A DNA stretch of 64,000 bases from CAVZCK01 sp963798805 (GTDB lineage: Bacteria > Pseudomonadota > Alphaproteobacteria > Rhizobiales > Rhodomicrobiaceae). The stretch covers positions 124,001 to 188,000 of the forward strand of contig CAWCVC010000017.1 of the NCBI GenBank assembly GCA_963798805.1. The letters run 5' to 3'. The position numbers were made by a program, and so were the translations under genes. Under the pieces are notes generated by a model. That model saw only the letters and a program-made list of their open reading frames with translations. It was not told the origin of the DNA and ran no database searches. Positions 54,819 through 63,971 of this stretch are shown here, in pieces; positions within the stretch are counted from its first letter, which is position 1, and every line of letters begins with the position of its first letter.

Positions 54819-56056
54819 GTCGCCCCCCGGATGATGTCGACGGGGTTGAGCTTGGAGGCCTTACGCGCTGGCAGATAGCCGGCAAAGGCGGCCGAGACCA
54901 GCGCGAAGCTCGCCGCGATGATGTAGTGCCAGAAACTCCAGGCGAGAGGCAGTTTGCTGATCTCGAAGCCGGTCGTATTGATCTGGAAGCGCACCTGCGA
55001 CAGCGCATAGACGAGCAAAAAGCCGATCAGCCAGCCGGCAAGTGAACCGAGAGTCCCGATCGTCAGGCCCTCTAGCAGAAAGATCCGCCGCATATCGACC
55101 TCGGCGAAGCCGAGCGATTTCATGATGGCGATGTCGCGCGCCTTCTCATGGGTGATTGTCGAGATGATGTTGAAGATGCCGAAGCCGGCGACAAGCATGA
55201 TCGCCGCCACGACCGTGTACATGATGACGTTGCGGACGACGAGCGCTTCCAGGAGCGACTCATTGGCTTCCTGCCAGGCGACGGATTTATAGCCGAGCTC
55301 GGCCTCGGCGCGATGGGCGATGTCAGGGGCAAGATTGGGATCAGAGAGCTTGATGCGGATGTCGTTGATCGCATTGGGCCGCTCGCTGAGGATCTGCGCG
55401 TTCTTGAGCAGCACATAGGCCTCGCCCTCGTCGCGCACCGTCGTTCCGGTGTGGAACAGGCCGACGATCTTGAAATTGCGCGAGAGGCCGGTCGAGGACA
55501 CCGCCGTGATCGTGTCGCCGAGTTTTGCCCCGAGCCGGTTCGCCATGGTGTCGCCGATGACGACATTATTGCCGCCGACGGACAGCGCCTCGAAGCTGCC
55601 TTGCCGGAAATGCCCGATGATCGGCGAAACGCCGGTCTCCTTCTGCGGATCGATGCCGACGATGGTGGCGCCGACATCGCGCCCGGCAAAGCGCGTCACG
55701 CCCTGCACTTTGAGACTCGCCGCAATCCGCCCCGGCACCCAGCCCCTCAGCCAGGTCAAGGCCTCGGTCGGATTGATAATGCCGCGCCGGTCCTCGCGCG
55801 GGCGCAGCCCGTAGATGGCGACGTCCGCAAACACATCCTGCGCCGGCTGACGCGGCGGCGAGCGGCGGTCGTCGGTGATCTCCACATGCGGCATCACATT
55901 GACGAGCTGCTCGATGAAATCGTTCTGGCTGCCCTGCATCAGCGCGGTCATGGCGATGGAGAAGCCGACGCCGACCGCCACGCCGAGGATGGCGACCATG
56001 GTCTGCCGGCCGCGCCCGATGACATGGGTGAAGGCGATTTCGAGGATCAGCCGCAT
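54815..56056 (-). CDS. FtsX-like (MacB-type) ABC permease
   Basis: A 413-residue permease with the MacB architecture: an N-terminal helix (AFTHVIGRGRQTMVAILGVA), a large periplasmic domain (about 45-280), and three C-terminal helices (IMLVAGFGIFNIISTITHEK, GTLGSLAGWLIGFLLVYALS, and the final SFWHYIIAASFALVSAAFAG). The last residues carry a family motif (ARKASKLNPVDIIRGAT). MacB-type systems push substrates from the periplasm outwards using ATP from the cytosol. The gene begins 5 bases after the adaptor gene. Confidence 0.92.
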   Translation of the reverse strand: MRLILEIAFTHVIGRGRQTMVAILGVAVGVGFSIAMTALMQGSQNDFIEQLVNVMPHVEITDDRRSPPRQPAQDVFADVAIYGLRPREDRRGIINPTEALTWLRGWVPGRIAASLKVQGVTRFAGRDVGATIVGIDPQKETGVSPIIGHFRQGSFEALSVGGNNVVIGDTMANRLGAKLGDTITAVSSTGLSRNFKIVGLFHTGTTVRDEGEAYVLLKNAQILSERPNAINDIRIKLSDPNLAPDIAHRAEAELGYKSVAWQEANESLLEALVVRNVIMYTVVAAIMLVAGFGIFNIISTITHEKARDIAIMKSLGFAEVDMRRIFLLEGLTIGTLGSLAGWLIGFLLVYALSQVRFQINTTGFEISKLPLAWSFWHYIIAASFALVSAAFAGYLPARKASKLNPVDIIRGAT

Positions 56057-56061
56057 CGGCG

Positions 56062-57060
56062 CTATTCCTTCACGGCTCTCGCCCGCGCGCGATCCGCCAG
56101 CTTCTCCGGGAAAGGCGAGATCACCTCGGCATTCTCGCCGAGGCCGGAGAGAATCTCCACATCGGTGATGCCGCGAATGCCGACACCGACTTTCCTGAGC
56201 CGCGCCCTGCCCGCCTCCAGCACGTAAAGTTCATCGCCGCGCATGGCGAGCGTCGGCACCAAGAGGGCATTCTTCGCCACCTTGGTGATGATATTCACAT
56301 CCGTCGACATGCCGATCCTGAGCGGCGTGTCATCCGGCAGCGCAATGCGCACCCGGTAGGTCTTGGTGACCGGATCGCCTTTCGGCGTGATGCTGTCGAC
56401 CTTGCCTTCGAGCGCCTTCCCCGGAAAGGCGTCCGAGCGCAGCAGCACGCGCTGGCCGAGATCGACGCGGGGAATATCCTCCTCGTTTACATCAGCGATG
56501 ACAAGCAAGGGCTTGGGCTCGCCGACCCAGAACAGCACCGTACCCGCGTCGGCAATCTCGCCGACCTCGGCATCGCGGCGCAGCACCACGCCGTCAGTCG
56601 GCGCGCGCAGCACGTAGTCGTCGAGCTTGGCCTTCTGGCCGGCAATCTGTGCCTCGAGCTGGGTCGCATCGGCGTTGGCCTGATCGAGCGCCTGCTGGCT
56701 CGCCGCGTGCTTCTCGACGAGCGTGGTCAGCCGCGACAGGTTATCGCGCGCCAGCTTCGCCCGCGCCTCCAAGTCGCTGAGCGCCGCTTTCGCCTCGGTG
56801 TCGTCCAGCCGGGCGAGGATATCGCCCTGCTTGACCATCTCGGCCTCGCAATTGCACTGGTAGACAATGCGCTCGCGCACCAGCGAGGTGACCTTGGCCC
56901 AGGTGCGCGGCTCGACCACGCCGCTCGCATAGACGATTTCGGCCACATCGCCGCGCTTTGGGCGGACGGTGTCGACCTTGGCGGGACGCATGACGTACCA
57001 GACGGCAAGTGCAGCAGCGACCAGCACAAGGCCGATCACGAGAAAATATCGAATCCGCAA
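56062..57060 (-). CDS. periplasmic adaptor (HlyD/MFP family) of the exporter
   Basis: A 332-residue membrane-fusion protein. A single N-terminal helix anchors it (YFLVIGLVLVAAALAVWYVM). It then shows the barrel-sandwich halves (EPRTWAKVTSLVRERIVYQC and LDDYVLRAPTDGVVLRRDAE) around a coiled-coil hairpin (about 85-150), followed by PLLVIADVNEEDIPRVDLGQ and the membrane-proximal domain. The start is a TTG at 57060 with a run of G before it. It leads the operon, in the order adaptor-permease-ATPase as in DevBCA, so a lipid- or lipoprotein-like cargo is possible. Confidence 0.88.
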   Translation of the reverse strand: MRIRYFLVIGLVLVAAALAVWYVMRPAKVDTVRPKRGDVAEIVYASGVVEPRTWAKVTSLVRERIVYQCNCEAEMVKQGDILARLDDTEAKAALSDLEARAKLARDNLSRLTTLVEKHAASQQALDQANADATQLEAQIAGQKAKLDDYVLRAPTDGVVLRRDAEVGEIADAGTVLFWVGEPKPLLVIADVNEEDIPRVDLGQRVLLRSDAFPGKALEGKVDSITPKGDPVTKTYRVRIALPDDTPLRIGMSTDVNIITKVAKNALLVPTLAMRGDELYVLEAGRARLRKVGVGIRGITDVEILSGLGENAEVISPFPEKLADRARARAVKE

Positions 57061-57509
57061 AATGTCCCCCCGATAGCAGTCCGGCAGGCTGTCAACTGCG
57101 AGCGTGCAGGCCTAACAGCGGACGAAGACCGATCGATGACCGCGATCATTACAACGCCGCGACGGCAAGGGCCATTCTCATTGTTTTTACGTCGAAGGCA
57201 CGTCAAGCCGCGTAAGATCGCCGGAACCTTTACCGCGATCGGTGGTTTTTCGATCAGACGCCCCGGATCACACGCGCGTCTTGGCGATCTTATAACCGCA
57301 ATGGACGGGGCCTTGAGGCGGCTGATGCTGAGCCGGGCCACTCTGTTCCTTGCGGCCTGCCGGTCTGCGGAGCGAACGACGCCCGCCAATGGAGCCGTTT
57401 GGCCAGTCTAGCCTTCTTCACTGCAATCTCGAACTCTTCAAAGGCGCGCATAAGGTTGCCTTCGCCGGTGTTCCGCACCGACCATCGCGGCCTGCTGCCG
57501 CCGGCAGCC

Positions 57510-57584
57510 TAGTGGTTCAATTCTAACACTCGCATCCCACCCGCAGCGAGTGCTCTTGCGAGTGTTAGAATTAAAGAACCACTA
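57510..57584. repeat. long inverted repeat, element 1 of a tandem pair
   Basis: The left arm TAGTGGTTCAATTCTAACAC continues to CTCGC; the right arm begins GCGAGTGTTAGAATT and ends GAACCACTA. Arms of about 24-27 bases with a single A-rich bulge pair over a loop of about 24 bases. AT-rich arm sequence sets it off from the GC-rich surroundings. Confidence 0.8.
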
Positions 57585-57598
57585 GTAATGTCATGATT

Positions 57599-57677
57599 CT
57601 AGTGGAGCTTTTGAATTTGAGATTTGAGTGCGAATTCGCGGCAGGCGGGTCTCAAATGTCAAATTCGCTCCCACTAG
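57599..57677. repeat. long inverted repeat, element 2 of a tandem pair
   Basis: The left side reads CTAGTGGAGC, then GAATTTGA and TTTGAG; the right side reads CTCAAAT, then TCAAATTC and GCTCCCACTAG. The outer TAGTGG/CCACTA arms are shared with element 1, the inner arms are unrelated but still pair. It starts 14 bases after element 1. Confidence 0.75.
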
Positions 57678-57852
57678 CTCCTGCCTATCCAGCACCCAAA
57701 TCCAGCACAGACGCGCCGCACGAGCTGCGTCATTGCAAATGGGACACGTTTGCGAAGTTTTGAGTAACTTTTCGTCTCATCGTGCGATTGTCTCGGAACC
57801 GGACTTTATAGATGCGCGTTTTCTGCCCGGTTGAAACATGGGAGACAGTCGC

Positions 57853-58113
57853 ATGATCCGTGTCACTATTATGGCACTGGGAGCGCTTACTGTGCTTTCG
57901 GCGCCCGCATTCGCCGATTATTATATCGTGCACGGAAAAGATCGGCATTGTCGCGTGGTTGAACATTACGATCCGCGTGATCACGAGCTTATCCGCATCG
58001 GGCCTTTGAGCTTCTCGACCCGCGATGACGCTGAGCGCGAGGTCCAGGTGATCTGTCACGATCACGGCTACTATCGCGATCACGACCGCGACCACGATCA
58101 CGACCGGCGCTAA
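57853..58113 (+). CDS. small exported histidine/aspartate-rich protein
   Basis: An 86-residue protein from the ATG at 57853 (GGGAG 9 bases upstream; an in-frame ATG at 57838 is an alternative). The signal peptide MIRVTIMALGALTVLSAPAF A is followed by YYIVHGKDRHCRVVEHYDPR, a short folded-looking core with two cysteines, and a tail of alternating H-D-R (GYYRDHDRDHDHDRR) that could bind metal. Function unknown. Confidence 0.75.
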   Translation: MIRVTIMALGALTVLSAPAFADYYIVHGKDRHCRVVEHYDPRDHELIRIGPLSFSTRDDAEREVQVICHDHGYYRDHDRDHDHDRR

Positions 58114-58344
58114 GGCCGGCAGTCCTCGGCTGCACTGGCCGAGACCTCAATCGACAAGCAAGCGGGGTGCGCGCGGCGCGCCCCGTCTTGCGTCTCTGTC
58201 CAATCGCCAATTCCGCCCCCCGACACGCCGCCCCGACAAATATAGCGCGCAATGAAGCGTTAGGCTCGCGGCTAGCCCGCGTGTTATCAATGGGCTACAA
58301 CTTGGCCGTATCAACCCCCGCGCAACTCACGGTTGGGAGGTATC

Positions 58345-59415
58345 GTGCGTCTACTCGGCTCGGCTTTCGCTATCCTGTTCGCCCTCATGGCTCCGGCTGC
58401 GGCCCAGCCGGCCCACCCGCGCGAAGTTCCCGTCGAAGCGGCCAAGGTCACTGTCGGCCCGATGTCGGAGCGCGTGACCGCCGTCGGGAGCCTTGCCTCG
58501 AACGAGTCCGTCATCGTCAGGCCCGAAGTTGCCGGCCGTATCGTCGAGATCGGCTTTCAGGAGGGCCGGCCGGTGAAGAAGGGCGATCTGCTCATCAAGC
58601 TCGACGATTCCCTGAACCAGGCGCAGCTTGACCAGGCGCAGGCAGGGCTGGAGCTGGCGAAGCGCAATTTCGCCCGGACCGAGGAGCTTTACGCCGGCAA
58701 GATCGCAACCGAGCGCTCGCGCGACGAGGCCCGCTCGACGCTCGATGTGAGCACGGCGAGTGTCGAGCTCGCCAAGGTCAATTTGGAAAAGATGAGCATC
58801 CTGGCCCCGTTCAACGGCATCACCGGGCTGCGCAAGGTCAGCATCGGCGACTATGTGACGGCCGGGCAGGACCTGTTCAATCTGGAGGACATCGACCCGA
58901 TCAAGGTCGATTTCCGCGTGCCGGAGAAATTTTTCCCCGCCTTGCGCACCGGCCAGGGCATCGAGGTGACGGTCGACGCCTATAGCGGCCGCGGCTTCAA
59001 GGGCGATGTTTACGCCATCGACCCGCGCATCAACTCCGCCGGGCGCAGCGTCGTCATTCGCGCCCGCGTCGACAATAAGGAGGGGCTGCTCCGTCCCGGC
59101 CTGTTCGCCCGCGTGACGCTGATCCTCGAGGTGAAGCCGAACGCGCTTACCGTACCGGAACAGGCGATCTTCCCCCGCGGCGACAGCCAGTTCGTCTACA
59201 AGATCGTCGACGGCAAGGCGCAGGAGGCCAAGGTCATCATCGGCACAAGACGCGATGGCCGGGTCGAGATCGTCGAAGGGCTTGCAGCCGATGATGTGGT
59301 GGTCACGGCCGGGCATCAGAAGATCCGCAACGGCTCGGGCGTCAAGGTCATCAACGAGACCGGCGGCGGCGAGGACGGCAAAACGGCGGAAAGCGTCCCC
59401 GGCAAGGGAGCCTGA
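58345..59415 (+). CDS. RND efflux periplasmic adaptor
   Basis: Membrane-fusion subunit linking the RND pump to an outer-membrane channel. The protein has 356 residues from the GTG at 58345, chosen because GGGAGG stands 4 bases before it; a TTG at 58333 is in frame but overlaps that site. A signal peptide ends ...PAAAQ. Barrel-sandwich and hairpin parts are ESVIVRPEVAGRIVEIGFQE, LDDSLNQAQLDQAQAGLELA and LAPFNGITGLRKVSIGDYVT. It is 4 bases from the pump gene, so both are made together. No outer-membrane factor gene follows, so a shared TolC-like protein is implied. Confidence 0.93.
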   Translation: MRLLGSAFAILFALMAPAAAQPAHPREVPVEAAKVTVGPMSERVTAVGSLASNESVIVRPEVAGRIVEIGFQEGRPVKKGDLLIKLDDSLNQAQLDQAQAGLELAKRNFARTEELYAGKIATERSRDEARSTLDVSTASVELAKVNLEKMSILAPFNGITGLRKVSIGDYVTAGQDLFNLEDIDPIKVDFRVPEKFFPALRTGQGIEVTVDAYSGRGFKGDVYAIDPRINSAGRSVVIRARVDNKEGLLRPGLFARVTLILEVKPNALTVPEQAIFPRGDSQFVYKIVDGKAQEAKVIIGTRRDGRVEIVEGLAADDVVVTAGHQKIRNGSGVKVINETGGGEDGKTAESVPGKGA

Positions 59416-59419
59416 GCCC

Positions 59420-62400
59420 GTGGTCATCTCCGACGTCTCGATCCGCAGGCCGGTTTTCGCCACGGTTTTGAGCCTCGTGCTCGTCCTCCTCGGCATCGTC
59501 TCCTATCAGCGGTTGACGGTGCGGGAATATCCCAATATCGACCCGCCGATCGTCACGGTGAACACGACCTATCGCGGCGCCAGCGCCGAGATCGTCGAGA
59601 CCCAGGTCACCCAGGTGCTGGAGGATTCTCTCTCCGGCATCGAGGGCATCGACTTCATCACCTCGATCAACCGCCAGGAAAACAGCCAGATCCAGATCCG
59701 CTTCAAGCTGAGCCGCGATCCCGATGCCGCCGCCGCCGATGTCCGCGACCGCGTCTCGCGCGTGCGCAACAAGCTCCCCGACGGGATCGACGAGCCGGTC
59801 ATCCAGAAGGTCGAGGCCGACGCGCAACCGATTATCTATCTTGCCTTCTTCAGCGACCGCCATTCGCCGCTCGAAATCACCGATTACGCCGACCGCTTCG
59901 TCAAGGACCGGCTGCAGACGCTGCCGGGTGTAGCCGAGGTGCGCATTTTCGGCGAGCGGCGCTATTCGATGCGCATCTGGCTCTCGCCCGAGCGGCTCGC
60001 CGCCTACAACCTGACGCCGCAGGATGTCGAGGACGCGCTGCGGCATCAGAATATCGACGTCCCGGCCGGGCGCGTCGAGAGCAAGGAGCGCGAGTTCACC
60101 GTGCTCTCCGAGACGGACATGCGCACCCAGGACCAGTTCAACAATCTGGTCCTGAAGGACGCGGACGGCTATCTGGTCCGGCTATCGGATGTCGGCCATG
60201 CCGAGATCGGCGCGGAGGACGAGCGCCGCATCGTCCGCTTCAACGGCAACAGCGCCATCGCCATGGGCGTGGTCAAGCAGGCGACCGCCAATCCGCTCGA
60301 TGTCTCGAAAGCCGTGCGCACCGAGCTGCCCTCGATCCTCGCCTCGCTGCCGGAGGGGATGCAGGTCCGCGTCGCGCACGACAAGTCGCTGTTCATCGAG
60401 GAGTTGGTGAAGAACGTCTACAAGACTATCGGCGAGGCCGTCATTCTCGTCGTGCTCATCATCTTTTTCTTCCTGCGCTCGATCCGGGCGACGCTGATCC
60501 CCCTGGTCACCATTCCGGTCTCGCTGATCGGCGCCTTCGCGCTGATGTACGCCGCCGGCTTCTCCATCAATACGCTCACCCTTCTGTCGCTGGTGCTGGC
60601 CATCGGCCTCGTCGTCGACGACGCCATCGTCATGCTGGAGAACATCTTCCGCCATGTCGAGGAGGGCCAGTCGCCGCGGCAGGCCGCCTTCCGAGGCAGC
60701 CGCGAGATCGGCTTCGCCGTCCTGGCGATGACGCTGACGCTCGCCGCCGTCTATGTGCCGATCGGCTTCATGGCCGGCACCACGGGGCGCCTGTTCACCG
60801 AATTCGCCTGGACGCTCGCCGGCGCGGTGCTGGTCTCCGGCTTCGTCGCCCTGTCGCTGTCGCCGATGATGTGCTCCAAGCTGCTCAGGACCGGCGAGAA
60901 GCACGGCGCGGTCTACAACGCCATCGAATGGTTCCTGCGCGGGCTGACCCGCGGCTATCGCGGCCTGTTGCGGCTGGCGCTGAAGGCGCGGCCCGTGGTC
61001 ATCCTGATCGGCCTCGCTGTTGCCGGCTCCTCCTTCTTCCTGCTGAGGCAGCTCAAATCGGAGCTGGCGCCTTACGAGGACCAGGGCACGGTCGTCTCGG
61101 TCTTCCGCGCGCCAGAGGGCGCAACGATCGACTACACCGACCGCTATGCGAAACAGCTCGAGCACATCTTCGCCAAGACCGCCGACGTGGACCGCTATTT
61201 CGTCGTCTCCGGCTCGCCGACCGTCTCGCAGGGCATCGGCTTCGTCAAGCTGACGCCATGGGACGAGCGCAAGCGCAGCCAATTCTCCATCGCCGAGGAA
61301 TTGCGCCCCGAGCTGTTCGGCGTGCCCGGCATCATGGCCTTTCCCGGCAATCCGCCGCCGCTCGGCCAGAGCGTGCGCGACAAGCCCATCTCCTTCGTCA
61401 TCGAGACCACGCAGTCCTACGACAAGCTGCAGGAGATGGTCGATGCCGTGATGGCCAAGGCGCACGACTACCCAGGCTTCGCCAATCTCGACACCGATCT
61501 GAAGCTGAACACGCCGCAGCTCAACGTCAGCGTCGACCGCGAAAAGGCCGCCGATCTCGGCGTGCAGATCGAGACACTCGGCCGCACGCTCGAAACCATG
61601 CTCGGCGGGCGGCAGGTGACGCGCTTCAAGCGCAATGGCGAGCAATATGACGTCATCGTGCAGATCGCCGATATCGACCGCCGCAATCCGGAAGATCTGC
61701 GCCGCATCTATGTGCGCGGCACGGGCAGCTCGGCGAACAATGGCGCCAGCGGTAGCACCACCAGCTCAGGCGCAGCCGCCGGCACGATGATCCCGCTGTC
61801 GAACCTGATCCAGATCCACGAGACGGTGGCGCCGAAGGAGCTCAACCATTTCAACCAGCTCCGCGCCGCGACCATCTCGGCCTATCTGACGCCAGGCTAT
61901 ACGATCGCCGACGGGCTCGCCTTCCTGGAGAAGACCGCACATGACGAGCTGAAAGGCCAGGGCCAGATCGACTATTCCGGCCAGTCGCGCGAATTCAAGG
62001 AATCGACCTCCGACATCTATTTCACCTTCGTGCTGGCGCTCGCCTTCATCTATCTGGTGCTGTCGGCGCAGTTCGAAAGCTTCCGCGACCCGCTGATCAT
62101 CATGCTCACCGTGCCCTTGTCGATGGCCGGTGCGCTGCTCGCGCTGTGGTGGAGCGGCGGCACGCTCAACATCTACAGCCAGGTGGGCCTGGTGACGCTG
62201 ATCGGCCTCATCACCAAGCACGGCATCCTGATCGTCGAATTCTCCAATCAGCTCCGCGCGGCCGGCCGCTCGCTATTCGACGCGGTGGCGGAAGCGGCAA
62301 CGCTGCGCCTGCGTCCGATCCTGATGACGACCGGCGCCATGGTGCTCGGCGCGGTGCCGCTGGCCGTCGCGACCGGCGCCGGCGCGGAGAGCCGCCAGGA

Positions 62401-62539
62401 TATCGGCTGGGTGATCGTCGGCGGCCTGCTGGTCGGCACCTTCTTCACCCTGTTCGTCATCCCCGTCGTCTACACCTATCTGGCCGGGCCGGTGAATGTG
62501 GAGGCGCACGCCGTCGGTGAGGCCGTGCCCGCGGAATAG
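59420..62539 (+). CDS. RND-family efflux pump
   Basis: Proton-driven multidrug-type exporter of the inner membrane, 1039 residues, the usual AcrB/MexB length. The start is a GTG at 59420. The proton-relay aspartates are in the fourth helix, LVLAIGLVVDDAIVMLENIF, and the first helix reads ISDVSIRRPVFATVLSLVLV. Other family stretches are YAAGFSINTLTLLS and VSGFVALSLSPMMCSKLL. An insertion of about 20 Ser/Gly/Ala residues (GSSANNGASGSTTSSGAAAG, near residue 775) lies before the conserved TMIPLSNL. Twelve helices in two repeats and two large periplasmic loops fit. Substrates are unknown. Confidence 0.95.
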   Translation: MVISDVSIRRPVFATVLSLVLVLLGIVSYQRLTVREYPNIDPPIVTVNTTYRGASAEIVETQVTQVLEDSLSGIEGIDFITSINRQENSQIQIRFKLSRDPDAAAADVRDRVSRVRNKLPDGIDEPVIQKVEADAQPIIYLAFFSDRHSPLEITDYADRFVKDRLQTLPGVAEVRIFGERRYSMRIWLSPERLAAYNLTPQDVEDALRHQNIDVPAGRVESKEREFTVLSETDMRTQDQFNNLVLKDADGYLVRLSDVGHAEIGAEDERRIVRFNGNSAIAMGVVKQATANPLDVSKAVRTELPSILASLPEGMQVRVAHDKSLFIEELVKNVYKTIGEAVILVVLIIFFFLRSIRATLIPLVTIPVSLIGAFALMYAAGFSINTLTLLSLVLAIGLVVDDAIVMLENIFRHVEEGQSPRQAAFRGSREIGFAVLAMTLTLAAVYVPIGFMAGTTGRLFTEFAWTLAGAVLVSGFVALSLSPMMCSKLLRTGEKHGAVYNAIEWFLRGLTRGYRGLLRLALKARPVVILIGLAVAGSSFFLLRQLKSELAPYEDQGTVVSVFRAPEGATIDYTDRYAKQLEHIFAKTADVDRYFVVSGSPTVSQGIGFVKLTPWDERKRSQFSIAEELRPELFGVPGIMAFPGNPPPLGQSVRDKPISFVIETTQSYDKLQEMVDAVMAKAHDYPGFANLDTDLKLNTPQLNVSVDREKAADLGVQIETLGRTLETMLGGRQVTRFKRNGEQYDVIVQIADIDRRNPEDLRRIYVRGTGSSANNGASGSTTSSGAAAGTMIPLSNLIQIHETVAPKELNHFNQLRAATISAYLTPGYTIADGLAFLEKTAHDELKGQGQIDYSGQSREFKESTSDIYFTFVLALAFIYLVLSAQFESFRDPLIIMLTVPLSMAGALLALWWSGGTLNIYSQVGLVTLIGLITKHGILIVEFSNQLRAAGRSLFDAVAEAATLRLRPILMTTGAMVLGAVPLAVATGAGAESRQDIGWVIVGGLLVGTFFTLFVIPVVYTYLAGPVNVEAHAVGEAVPAE

Positions 62540-62548
62540 CCCGCGGCG

Positions 62549-63787
62549 CTATTTGTAATCCCGCTCGTCGGCGATGACCTTGCCGTCGTTCGGCAGCGCG
62601 CCCGCCGCGACGAACTCGACCTCGCCCTTGAGGCGCGTCACGGCGTTCAGCGTCTCGGCCACCTGCGCGCGCAGCGCCTCGTCTCCCGGCCCGCATTCGA
62701 CCCACAGCACCATCTCGTCCTGATCACCGACGCGGCGCACCGTGAGCCGCAGCCGCCCGAGCTGCGGATGCCGCCGCCCGATCTCGGCCACATGCTGGGG
62801 ATGCACGAACATGCCCTTCACCTTCGTCGTCTGATCGGCGCGGCCCATCCAGCCCTTGAGCCGCATCCCCGTCCGCCCGCAGGGGCTCACCCCCGCCATC
62901 ACCGCCGACAGATCGCCCGTGGCGAACCGGATCAGCGGATAGGTCTCGTCGAAATTGGTGACCACCACCTCGCCTACCTCGCCGTCGGCGACCGGCTCGC
63001 CCGTCCCCGGCCGCACGATCTCGACAATGATGCCCTCGGCGACGATCATGCCGCTATCGGCCGCGCTCTCATAGGCGATCAGCCCCAATTCCGCCGTCGC
63101 ATAGCACTGCAGCACCTGGACGCCCCGCGCCGCATAGTCCGCGCGCATGGCCGGGAACAGCGCGCCGCCCGAGACCAGCGCCTTGGTGATGCTCGGCAGC
63201 CCGCCGCCTTGGGCTTCGCCGACCTTATCCAGCAGCACCTTCAGATAGTCCGGCGTGCCGACATAGGCCGAGGGGCACAGACGCGTGATCGCCTCGGCCT
63301 GCTGCTCGGTATTGCCGGTGCCGGCCGGGATAAGCGTGCAGCCGAGCGCCCGCGCCGCCTCGTCCAGCATGAAGCCGGCGGGCGTCAGATGATAGGCGAA
63401 GGCATTGTGGACAATGTCGCCCTTGCGGAAGCCGGCGGCGTGGAGCGCGCGCGCCATCCGCCACGGATCGGCGCCGGCCGGCTGCGGCTCGAGGATCGGC
63501 CCGGGTGAGACCATGATCCGCGCAATTGGGTTGCCCGTGACGAAACCGCCGAAGGGCGGATGCGCCGCCTGCAGAGCCGGCAGGTCGGATTTGCGCAGCA
63601 GCGGCAGCGTCGCCAGGTCCGCGCGGCTGGCGATCGGCCGGTCGTCCTCGACGCCTTCGAGATGCCGCGCCCAGCCCGGCGCGTTCATCATGGCAAGGTC
63701 GATGAACGGCCCGAGCCGCCGCATCAGCTCGGCTTCGCGCGTCCCTGGGTCCCGGGTCTCCGCCGCATCGAAAGTGTCGCCCGCCAT
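62549..63787 (-). CDS. PaaK-like AMP-forming acyl-CoA ligase, atypical P-loop
   Basis: Member of the phenylacetate-CoA ligase family, 412 residues, activating an aromatic or fatty acid with ATP and CoA. Conserved parts: LRKSDLPALQAAHPPFGGFV, YATAELGLIAYESA (adenine pocket), ETYPLIRFATGDLSAVM (ribose-binding Asp), GWMGRADQTTKVKGMFVHPQ (hinge) and the C-terminal LPNDGKVIADERDYK with a lysine. The phosphate loop, usually S-S-G-T-T-G-x-P, reads MVSPGPILEPQP instead; a subgroup with this loop exists beside branched-chain ABC importer genes. The gene that leaves the window at the right may be such an importer. Confidence 0.88.
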   Translation of the reverse strand: MAGDTFDAAETRDPGTREAELMRRLGPFIDLAMMNAPGWARHLEGVEDDRPIASRADLATLPLLRKSDLPALQAAHPPFGGFVTGNPIARIMVSPGPILEPQPAGADPWRMARALHAAGFRKGDIVHNAFAYHLTPAGFMLDEAARALGCTLIPAGTGNTEQQAEAITRLCPSAYVGTPDYLKVLLDKVGEAQGGGLPSITKALVSGGALFPAMRADYAARGVQVLQCYATAELGLIAYESAADSGMIVAEGIIVEIVRPGTGEPVADGEVGEVVVTNFDETYPLIRFATGDLSAVMAGVSPCGRTGMRLKGWMGRADQTTKVKGMFVHPQHVAEIGRRHPQLGRLRLTVRRVGDQDEMVLWVECGPGDEALRAQVAETLNAVTRLKGEVEFVAAGALPNDGKVIADERDYK

Positions 63788-63971
63788 GCGCTCCTCCCGC
63801 GATTTTCCATATCACGGAAAGGGTAAAGAAGGCTCGCCCGGCGTTCAAGCGCGCAGCACTTAGCAGTGATGGACAGCGGCGGCGCGATCGGACGCATTGT
63901 ATTCCGTGGGAGCCACGCTGATATTTTAAGGCAGAGCCGGCTCGGTCGGCGCATCGAGAAAGGACGTCACC

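Larger units (their letters stand above)
57061..57852. other. 792-base region without a recognised gene
   Basis: It contains the two long tandem hairpins (57510-57677). A small minus-strand frame at 57290-57451 (MRAFEEFEIAVKKARLAKRL...) with GAAGG upstream is possible but has no recognised relative. The remaining open frames look like shadows. The region also holds promoters for the exporter operon (minus) and the small exported protein (plus). Confidence 0.5.

Noticed and set aside
57290..57451. Small minus-strand frame beginning MRAFEEFEIAVKKARLAKRL
   Set aside because: It has a passable ribosome site but no recognised relative and a disordered C-terminal half; not enough to call a gene.
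60182..61645. 487-codon open frame on the minus strand
   Set aside because: Antisense of the RND pump gene.
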